A DNA stretch of 64,000 nucleotides, taken from contig OX621170.1 of assembly GCA_951640195.1 (NCBI GenBank), forward strand, positions 930,001 to 994,000, in the 5' to 3' direction. The first letter of the stretch is position 1; each line of letters opens with the position of its first letter. Of the stretch, positions 56,301 through 64,000 are shown one piece after another. The notes beneath the pieces are model-generated. The model was given only the letters and a program-made list of their open reading frames with translations, made no database searches and was not told the DNA's origin. The DNA comes from Porpolomopsis calyptriformis. Its lineage: Eukaryota > Basidiomycota > Agaricomycetes > Agaricales > Hygrophoraceae. Made by a program: the position numbers and the translations under genes.

Positions 56301-57388
56301 CGAGAATGCAAGCCCCACCGCCACCACCACCACAACAACAACAACCTTCGGTGCTTCCCGGTCCTCCGCAACCCATACCCACAGCTCGGTCGATCACCCT
56401 AATGCTGCCCCCGGGTGGCAAGAAAAAGCCGTCGCCTATCCAACCTGGCCCCTCTCCTTCCTTGTCCTCTGGAACGATACCACCCGCGGTTTCAAACCAG
56501 ACGTTACGGCCAACTTCAACTCCTCCTGCACCCTCGGCATTGACACCCGTTGCGAGCGCTTCCACGCCGACTCCTGCCGCTTCATCTCCGCAAGAGATCA
56601 AATCGCCCAAGACCAAGGCGGCGGCAACCAAGCCCAAGTCAGGTCAAGCCACCAAACGCAAGGGGTCCAAAAATATCCCTCCCACTGAGATTGCACCACC
56701 ACAGCCTGTTGTTGGGTCGAAAAGACCCCGAGAGGAAGATCCGCCCTCTAGTTCGAGTGTTGGGAGTGACCCATCCCCGAAGCGACCGAAAACGGAGTGG
56801 GAAGGACCGCCAAGTGACCTGTTGGTGAAAAGGCAAGAAGAGTTGGGGAATATCGAGACAGAGGAAGAGGCGGCCGCCTTCTTCGCGAGGGTTTTGAAAA
56901 TGGCCAACGACGATGGATATCAGGAGTCGGCCATGGCGGAAGCGATAAGCCTGGTGCTGAAGGGGTGCGGGGTCCAAGAAGATCTCATGGACCCCTCGGC
57001 GCCAGAGGGACAAGGGAGCGGGCAACAAGACCCGCCACCACCACCGCCACCTGCTCTAGGGGACGACTTTATAGAGTTTCTCGACTTCTCGTCGTATGGA
57101 GCATTGGCCGATGAAGAGAGTGGATCGAAAGCACCCACTCCCGACCTCGTCTCGTCCCTGTCGACGAACCCCAGCCCGGAGTCGGCGTCGGAGGCAGACG
57201 GCGCGGGGCACATTGTGGGTGGGACGGATACGAAAGTGGAGGACGTATCCGAGATGCGGGATCCGTTGCAGTTGGGGGCGTTCAAGGAAATCGATGGCGG
57301 GGAGTCGGCTTTTTACCAACACTCGGACTGGAAATGGGACAGTCCTATGCCCACATTGGAACAACCATGGGCGATTTTCACAACCTAG
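53352..57388 (+). CDS. SWI1: ARID-domain SWI/SNF subunit (SWI1-like)
   Basis: Five exons (53352..54499, 54557..55058, 55114..55783, 55841..55998, 56063..57388) give 1267 aa. The first 500 residues are Gln/Pro/Ser/Asn-rich with polyQ runs (eight Gln near 54020). The ARID/BRIGHT domain spans the exon 2-3 junction: QFDTIYKNFCATHGVRHD, VDNHPIDLHSLHVQVV, GIAKVTREELWPYIGARMGF and QLAHLYKQHLSEFD. ARID proteins bind AT-rich DNA and SWI1 is the ARID subunit of SWI/SNF. Later parts have a second polyQ (RQQQQQQQQG), Lys/Pro-rich basic blocks and an acidic, hydrophobic end (DDFIEFLDFSSYG) like an activation domain. A 114-nt in-frame intron (53587-53700, donor GTCCGT) may be removed from exon 1, shortening the protein by 38 residues. 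Confidence 0.88.
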
Positions 57389-57711
57389 CTCGGGTTTTTC
57401 TCACTCTCTCTCTCACTCTCTTCGTGTGTGTTTGCTCTATTTATCGTCTTTGAATGCTCGGTATATAGCCGGAATCTGTGTGCTCTACCACGTCTGCTGC
57501 ATGTTGTTCTATTACAGTATTTTCACTTACTTACATCCCTTTCTCTCTGTGTCCTTTGTATTCCTGCACCGTTTGTCTCGCTGTCGATTTCTTGCTGAAA
57601 AGATAGAAAAGGTTAGATCGGATGTGATTGATCCAATTTTTTAAATGCCACTCAATGACTCGCTGCTACTTGAACCGGTCGCTACATTATGTTTAATACC
57701 TCCTCCGTCCA
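57389..57711. other. Intergenic region after SWI1
   Basis: About 320 bp. A CTCTCTCACTC microsatellite-like stretch (57400-57422) and the SWI1 3' UTR; nothing else supported. Confidence 0.5.
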
Positions 57712-59477
57712 ATGTCACTCATCTCGGACCATTACCCCGCCGCCCCTTCCACTTTGGTGAACCGCCTCAGTCGTGCCCAGCTCGAGTCCACCATCCTCTC
57801 GCTCGGAAAACGATTCCCATCAGAAACGGATGCCATCGTCAAGTCCCATCTCCCCCCACACCAACACTCTCATGCTATCGTGCCACTTGACATACCCTAC
57901 TCTCACTTTCGATCCCAAAAAATGGGTAAAAAATAAATATATTCCTTCCTTGCACGCTTCTGAAATTCGTTACCGCCAGGTCTTTGGGCCAATGTCCCAA
58001 TGGAAATCATCGCCATGATCATCAACAGTGAGAATCTGCCGCTCTCTGACATCCTCACTGTCACAACCTCGGTACGAACATACACACACTCACCCACTGG
58101 CAGCGTGTTTTGACCTCCCAAACTCTGGATGACAAGGTATGCAAAGGCTGGAGGTGCTTGAGGAGGGAAAAATACCTGTGGGAGAACGTTGACACGAACA
58201 TTTCGACCCACGCAAGCGGTCCACACTGGATTTCGTACACGGGACACGTCAGACTTCTAGGCACCTTCATTCCAGGTACGCAAGATTTACCCTCTCCCTT
58301 TCATACCGTCTTGATTCGCGCTTCTCTACAGAAAGATGCGTCAAAAGGCTCACTTTAACGGGCGTGAACCCTTTGACGCCTTCTAAAATTTCCAACCTCT
58401 TGCGTCTGTTTGGCGACCGCAACCACCCACTTGAATCCATCTCACTCAAGGGCCTCAAGATCACGCACGCGATCCTCGACCACCTCATCAAGCTCGAGAC
58501 CATTAATTTGCACAGCTTGCGCGCTGTGACAATAGAGGGCACCCGCAAAGGTGGCCTTGATTCACACCACCTCGTGAGCTTTCTGAAGAAATGTCCACAC
58601 CTAACAAAGGTGGAAACCTGTAAGTCAACTCTTGGCAGCTCTTTTTATTGATTTAAAGATATCCCCGCCTAGCCCTAGAATTCAACTTCTCTTATCTCGC
58701 TGTCTTCTCTCAAGCCCTCTGTCACAACGGGGGTAATAACTATCTGTCCGTGAAATTTTTTTCACTCTTTGACTAGTTCACGTCCTGATACCGAACAAAA
58801 GCACCCATCTGTCTCTCACTGAAGGAGTTAAGAAAGGCATCACGATTGACGACCTTCTCGGGCTGGAGAGCCTCTTCCCGGAGCTTCAAGTCCTCCACCT
58901 CGGCGTATTGGGTACCAACACTGGCACTAATCAGGCTTCCTCCCATACAGGATCAGGCCGTTTGCACACTTTCAGAGTTGATTATTTTGGTGATCCCTTC
59001 CTTCAAGAACGCACACCGTATCGCTAACATGTCTGCCCGCTCACAGGTCACTTTGAGTCCTCCTCGGTCTACGATGAGAGGGAAAAAGTGAAGCAGAGCG
59101 AAACCCGTCTTGCAAACAGTCTCAACCTGTTTTTATCACGAAACCCATCACTGCGCCACCTCGAACTGAACTGTCGTCCTGTCCACATCAGCCGACGGGA
59201 AATCAGGTTGCGAGGACTGCCTCCCCTTCCTACCTCAACAGGCATTTTCAGTAACGTCCGCCTCCCGGTCCTTCACACATTGGCGCTCGGACGGCAAGAG
59301 GTGGACTGGCCAGAACTGGCGGCACTCGCCCACGGCCATTATCGCTCTCCGATCAGCAAACTCTGTCTAAGCGAATGCGGAGGGGATGTGACGGCCGATT
59401 TAGACAGCTGGTCGGCGAAGGCAAAGGATAGCTTTGGGAGGCATTTATATTGCTCCTCTGCCTTGCCGCGATGCTGA
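57712..59477 (+). CDS. F-box/LRR-like protein, copy A of a tandem pair
   Basis: Seven exons (57712..57925, 57980..58071, 58137..58275, 58332..58619, 58673..58732, 58777..58989, 59047..59477) give 478 aa in exact frame. Residues 1-70 resemble copy B (LVNRLSRAQLES, SHLPPHQ). An F-box-like segment follows: NVPMEIIAMIINSENL, SDILTVTT spliced to VCKGWRCLRREKYLWENVD. The rest is leucine-rich repeat-like: PHWISYTGHVRLLGTFIP, HPLESISLKGLKITHAIL, LVSFLKKCPHLTKVE, LFPELQVLHLGVLG, RLPVLHTLALGRQEVDW. Such proteins are usually substrate adaptors of SCF ubiquitin ligases and are expanded in mushrooms. The 60-nt fifth exon (58673-58732) is flanked by 53- and 44-nt introns and is easily missed, but it is conserved in copy B. 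Confidence 0.85.
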
Positions 59478-59926
59478 AAAAAACTGGGAGGGTTTTCGTA
59501 GACCTGAAATCCTCCATCAATAATGTAGTTATACAATCGGGGCTGAATGCTATGATGCCCAGTTTATAATGTATCCCCATCATCCACGCTCGTAAGGATT
59601 CCTTGGATCAGAATTTGATCTTTGATGGCCTGAACGTTCGCGGTTGTGTCCATCGGGGGTTGCAACCGTCCAACCACACCCCACGGCGATCAGACAAACA
59701 CCAAGCCTGAGCGTCTCCCGTGTCCAATTGTGGTATGGCCGTTATCGAAACGATATGGCGGTGCAGGTAGGCGCTTCCCAAGGTCCTTAAGAAAGTAAAC
59801 AGGTCCATCAGCTCTGTCTCCCTCGGAGCCAGCCTGCGGCTCTGCCGACACGTTTTTTTCATCTTTCATTCCAGAGTCGTGGCGAGCGCATACACACACA
59901 TACGCGCCGTACTCGGGGACGAGGCC
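59478..59926. other. Spacer between the tandem F-box-like copies
   Basis: About 450 bp with no supported gene. A minus-strand frame at 59690-60106 overlaps copy B exon 1 and is an antisense shadow. The spacer shows no obvious duplication of the copy A 5' flank. Confidence 0.5.
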
Positions 59927-61701
59927 ATGTCCTGGAACGCCTCCCTTCCGACGTTCGTGAACCGTCTGAGCCGTGCCCAGCTGGAGTCCATCATCCTCTG
60001 GCTCGGGGAGCAGTTCCCGTTCGAGACGGATTACATCGTCAAGTCGCATCTCCCCCCGCACCAGCGCGTTCATGCCATCGTGCCCCTTGACATACCCCTC
60101 GCCCACGTCCGATCGGAAAAAATGGGTAGAGAAAATAAAATTCTTCTGCCGCTATTGTATTAATTCAACCCCTCAGGCCTTTGGACCAATGTCCCTATGG
60201 AAATTATCACCATGATCATCAACAGTGAGAATCTGTCGCTCTCAGACATTCTTACTGTCACAACCTCGGTATGAATATATATACCCCCCAGGGAACAGCG
60301 TTTGTTGACTCCCTACATGGCAAGGTGTGCAAAGGCTGGAGGTGCCTGAGGAGGGAAAGGTATCTGTGGGAGAACGTTGACACGAACATCCCGAGCCACG
60401 CCAGTGGTCCACACTGGCTTTCGTACGCGGGACACGTCAGACTGATAGGCAGCTTCATTCCAGGTTCGTACACACACCCTCTCTCTCTCTCTACCTTTTT
60501 GAAGCGCGTTTTGTTTCCCCCTCCAGAAAAATGCATCAAAAAGATCACACTGACCGGCGTGGACCCTTTCACTCCTGCCCAAATTACCTCCCTCTTAAAT
60601 CTGCTTGGGGAGCGCGGCCACCCGCTCGAATCCATCTCACTCAAGGGCAGCAAGATCACGCACAGAATACTGGAACTGCTCGTCAAGCAGCGGCCCATCA
60701 ATCTGAACATGCTGCACACCGTGACAGTAGAAGACACTCGCAAGCGTTCCCTCGATCCACACCACCTCATCCGATTCCTGCAGAATTGTCCGCACATAAC
60801 ACAGCTGAAAACCTGTAAGTCCACTTTTGACCAACCTTTTATCGATTTGAAGAAATGATGTAGCCTCCCCCCTCGTTTGGACACTAGCCATTGCATTCAA
60901 TTTCACTGCTCTCAGTGTTCTTTGCAAAGCCCTAGTGTGTCACGACGGGGGTAATAATTATCTGTCTGTAATTTTTTTCTCCCTTTCGCAACCTAGTCCA
61001 CACCTTGACAATCAACAAAAAGCACCCATCTCTCCCTTAGTGAAAGCATCAGTAGTGGAATTAACATCGACGACCTTCTCGGACTGGGGAGGCTCTTCCC
61101 GGAGCTTCAAGTTCTCCACCTCGGTGTGTTGGGGACCAACTCTGGCGTTAACCAGTGCGCGGCATCATCAGCATCCAACACACACCCAGGCCGTCTGCAC
61201 ACGTTTAGAGTTGACACCCTCCGTGATCATCCTTCCTTTTCTTTCCTCCGGACTGTATCGCTAACATGTCACTCGCCGATAGGGCACTTTGGCTCCTGGG
61301 GCTACGACGAGAGGGAAAACGTGAAGCAGAACGAGACCCGCCTCGCAAGGAGCCTCCACTCGCTCCTCTCGAATAATCCACTACTGCGCCACGTCGAGCT
61401 CAACTGCCGTCTGTTTTATCTCAGCCAAAGGGAAATCAGGCTTCGGGGACCGCCCTCGTTACCTTCCTCTACCGGAATTTTCGGTGGCGTCCGGCTCCCG
61501 GCCCTCCACACATTGGCGCTTGGGTGGCTTGAGTTGGATTGGTCAGAGCTGGCAGCACTCACGCAAGGCCGCGATTGCTGTCCTCTGCAAAAGCTCTGTC
61601 TACACGAATGCGGTGGGGATGTGACAGGTGATTTGCAGAGCTGGTCGGCGAAGGCAAAGGATAGCTTTGGAAGTCATTTATATTGCTGCTCTGACTTGTA
61701 G
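59927..61701 (+). pseudogene. F-box/LRR-like protein, copy B, frameshifted
   Basis: Same seven-exon layout as copy A (59927..60125, 60177..60268, 60325..60463, 60527..60814, 60888..60950, 60997..61222, 61283..61701). Exon lengths match copy A nearly exactly (92, 139 and 288 nt are identical). F-box-like NVPMEIITMIINSENL and VCKGWRCLRRERYLWENVD, then LRR-like blocks HPLESISLKGSKITHRI, LFPELQVLHLGVLG and RLPALHTLALG are preserved. In exon 6 a run of five A at 61017-61021 replaces the four of copy A. This shifts the frame after INK and gives an early TAG; ignoring one A restores THLSLSES and the rest to the stop at 61701. It is a recent inactivation, a sequencing error in a homopolymer, or an allele. 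All other parts look functional. Confidence 0.8.
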
Positions 61702-61775
61702 GACAAACCGAATGAAGTAATGCTGAAATGTATGGGAATCTGTATCATGCAGTAGAATACAAATGGGGTTAAATG

Positions 61776-62968
61776 CTATCTCTTGAATGTCACACCAGCT
61801 CCGTGGATATCCAGTTTATGACGAGGAGTATTGGAAGGATTCCACCGCCGGGCTGTATTTTGCGCCAGCCGGGCTTGTAGGGATTTTATTGGGTCAGAAC
61901 CCGAACTTGATGATCGGGGGGCGTTTGCGTCAAGCTTCGAGTCGAGTCTCCGTCGCTTAATACCTTCCAACCGCCTTATTTCCTTCCTTCCCTCGTCCCA
62001 CATTCTTTTGGCATCTTCTATTGCAGCATCATCCTCCGCCACTAAAGGAAGGGTCTCAGGAAGCCCATATCGCCCTTTGATGCGGTCGTCTGCTTTCTTC
62101 TTCTCCATCTCAACCTTCTTTTCTTCTCGAAAACGTTTCCGAACTTTGAGAGAGAGAGCGTAGGGGTCGGCATTGTAGTGCTCTGACACCGATTGCAGCG
62201 ACTCAAGGCGCGGGACTTGAACGTTGGTGAGATGATTCTGGGCGTTTGTCGTCTTCTCAAGAGCAGCGATGGGGTCAGCGACCGAGGTGCTCCCTTCATT
62301 GTCTGCCAAACTCTGATGAGATACGGGCTATGAACCAAAACAAAAAAAAAATGCGTTTGCAAACCATGAATGGCAAATCCGCCGTGTTCTTCTGGATCCC
62401 AATCCTCGTCCTTCTGACGCGCGCCAGCAGTTACGACGTAGCGAGTGTTCTGGGAGACAACTTGGATTAGAAAGGGATACGTGGCTTTCTCGTCTCATTA
62501 CCTTAGGATCCGTCTGTATCTCGAACCATCCGTCGCACAAGTGGCATTTGCAACGGAAGGAGAAAATGGGTGTCGAATAATACGATCCGATTTTCTTTTT
62601 CTCAGCGTTGTAGCGTACGCCCATTCCAATGTGGTTGTTGCAGGTTCCGCTGTTGTTTTTGGCCTCTAAGTTCGGGACTCGAGGGTTTTCAAGAGTACTT
62701 ACCACCATATGTTGAACGGCAACTCAAACCGGGTTATGAGTATACCCTGATCGATTTTACGTGCGCGATCCCCGAGAGCATGCTTGCCTGAAGGAAAGCA
62801 GGTGAGATGGTTGATAACGCCAAGGCACAAAGCTTACCTCTGTATGAATTGAGACTGCCATGCTTTTCTCCGTCGTAATCTGGGGGATAATATTTGTTGA
62901 AGCCTGTAGGGCTGCATGAATGGGTTTGAACGAGGGCAGGATAGCAAATGGAGCGATTGACCTTGCAT
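61776..62968 (-). CDS. CWC16-family splicing factor (CCDC130/Saf4-like)
   Basis: Six exons (62968..62962, 62903..62838, 62787..62703, 62649..62502, 62449..62365, 62302..61776) give 305 aa. The first coding exon is only 7 nt (ATGCAAG); splicing yields MQGFNKYYPPDYDGEKHG, the family N-terminus. Then NSYRGKHALGDRARKIDQGI, ELPFNIWCGTCNNHIGMGVR and FRCKCHLCDGWFEIQTDPK, where two CxxC pairs (C-G-T-C and C-H-L-C) form the zinc site, and NTRYVVTAGARQKDEDWDPEE. The tail is a charged helix (VRKRFREEKKVEMEKKKADD). Yju2/CWC16 proteins promote the first splicing step; the CCDC130 branch acts with specific introns. Head-to-head with RPS20, 186 bp between starts. Confidence 0.94.
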
Positions 62969-63154
62969 GAAAGAGTCAAAATTTAAACCACCGCCGGCAA
63001 GTACCGTGTCCGCTTTAAAACTCTAAATTCATCCCCAATCCACACACAGACAACACTTAGGTCAGTCTGTATTCTGTTTACCGCCATCCGTCGCGCTGAC
63101 CATGTAGCACAGTCACCTTCTGACTCATTCACACCCTTTCCACATTTGCAAAGA

Positions 63155-63690
63155 ATGAGTTACGTCGCTAAGGGAGAAAAAGAGTACGACGCAACCGGCG
63201 CGCCTCTGCCTGGTGCCAAAATTCACAAGATCAGGATCACTCTGACGAGCAGCAACGTGAGGAACTTGGAGAAATGTACGTCGTATACGATACCTCTCTT
63301 CTTTCTTCATTTCACCAAGTTCCTCAGTCTCCGCCGATCTTGTGAACAGAGCGAAGGACAAGCAGCTCCGCGTCAAGGGCCCCGTCCGGCTGCCCACCAA
63401 AGTTTTAAAGATCACCACTCGGAAAACGGTGCGTTCCGTTGCACGGGTTACCGACGATCATCTAATGTCTCCCGCCCACGTAGCCTTGCGGTGAGGGCTC
63501 CAAAACTTGGGACCGCTACGAGCTAAAGATTCACAAACGGCTGATTGACTTGCATTCGTCGAGTGAGATTGTGAAACAAATCGTCAGTATTTTATTATGA
63601 CTGCTCAATTTCGTTTTGCTGACCGGTTGTTATAAGACGAGTATCAGTTTAGAACCGGGTGTTGAAGTTGAAGTCACAATCTCTGCCTAA
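63155..63690 (+). CDS. RPS20: 40S ribosomal protein uS10 (RPS20)
   Basis: Four exons (63155..63275, 63328..63428, 63484..63582, 63637..63690) give 124 aa. A head protein of the small subunit. Conserved: [49 protein letters not shown] spliced to [33 protein letters not shown] spliced to [16 protein letters not shown]. All introns are GT-AG and about 50 nt. The leader is short and pyrimidine-rich. Confidence 0.97.
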
Positions 63691-64000
63691 TATCTAGAAT
63701 CCATTCAACGATTGGGATGAATTAATCCATGCGTTGTGTTCCAAAATTACGAGTTATGAGGGACGAAACACGTCTAAATATAAACCGCGTAAGAACCAAT
63801 AACGGGTCGGTGATCACTCCTTCCATCCAGCCGACACATTGCTCGGTCATCTAGTGTGTCATAGCTCAAACACACAACATCACCCCTGTGTGGTGTCGGC
63901 GCAACGGAACCAGAGTGCGGTTGCTCTTGCATCGGGCTGTTATCCGTACTCTCCCGGGAAAGGAATGACAGAAAACGCCAACGGGAGGGAGTGGGAGCCG
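63691..64000. other. Right-hand flank, no gene seen
   Basis: About 310 bp including the RPS20 3' UTR. A TATAAA-like sequence lies near 63779 and a short near-palindrome CACACAACATCACCCCTGTG at 63871-63890; no coding signal. Confidence 0.4.

Noticed and set aside
59690..60106. 138-codon minus-strand frame over copy B exon 1
   Set aside because: Antisense shadow of a conserved exon that is also present in copy A.
1..64000. CRISPR arrays, prokaryotic operons or a defence island
   Set aside because: The intron-rich architecture and fungal orthologs show nuclear eukaryotic DNA; no spaced repeat array was seen.

Overview
This is a gene-dense nuclear window from a filamentous basidiomycete, most likely an Agaricomycete. 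Nearly every gene is cut by introns of about 45-65 nt, and homologs are recognisably fungal: PHO84, TPS1, UBA4, BSD2, NPR3, MAF1, MGM1, NOP15, SWI1 and a homeodomain protein of the type found in mushroom fungi. There is also a decayed NACHT-ankyrin gene of the kind abundant in mushroom genomes. Gene models were built by hand by joining exons on splice signals. In almost every case the joined exons give an uninterrupted frame of exact length and rebuild a known conserved block across each junction. Exon coordinates are given inside the entries.

Layout. 1-1260: repeat/transposon-like remnants. 1298-12543 (all minus strand): a disordered protein, an alpha/beta hydrolase, an NAD(P)-binding epimerase-like protein, a membrane SH3 protein, a homeodomain factor, UBA4 and a mitochondrial PPR-like protein. 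12824-18253 (plus): ribosomal P0, trehalose-6-phosphate synthase and a C3HC zinc-finger protein. 18443-28296: BSD2-like (-), NPR3 (+), a type-II P-type ATPase with 16 exons (-), MAF1 (-). 28326-34971 (plus): CDC16, MED22, MGM1. 35117-42867: SCP2 (-), an unrecognised basic protein (-), NOP15 (+), PHO84 (-), LYRM5/ETFRF1 (+), a PITH-domain protein (-) and a small secreted, probably GPI-anchored protein (-). 43080-45710: NACHT-ankyrin pseudogene and unassigned sequence. 45714-57388: OLA1 (+), a Zn2Cys6 regulator (-), a TMEM41/VTT membrane protein (+) and the ARID protein SWI1 (+). 57712-61701: a tandem pair of F-box/LRR-like genes, the second frameshifted. 61776-63690: CWC16/CCDC130 splicing factor (-) and ribosomal uS10 (+).

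Most genes are housekeeping, so this is mainly a conserved core region with three accessory islands: the left edge, 43-45.7 kb, and the 57.7-61.7 kb duplication. Functional threads include TORC1 signalling (NPR3, an upstream TORC1 inhibitor, and MAF1, a downstream Pol III repressor), mitochondria (MGM1, LYRM5, PPR-like), ribosome production (P0, uS10, NOP15, OLA1), transcription (MED22, SWI1, homeodomain, Zn2Cys6) and sulphur transfer to tRNA (UBA4).

The most notable observations concern gene architecture. Seven introns appear to use GC-AG splice sites. Ultra-short exons occur (7 nt twice, 10 nt once). A TCACGTGA palindrome recurs within about 70 bp of start codons, including inside a 29-bp divergent promoter between MAF1 and CDC16. 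OLA1 carries one 496-nt intron in a genome of ~55-nt introns. The P-type ATPase has Gln where the TM4 PEGL Glu normally sits. No tRNA, rRNA, CRISPR or prokaryotic feature was seen.
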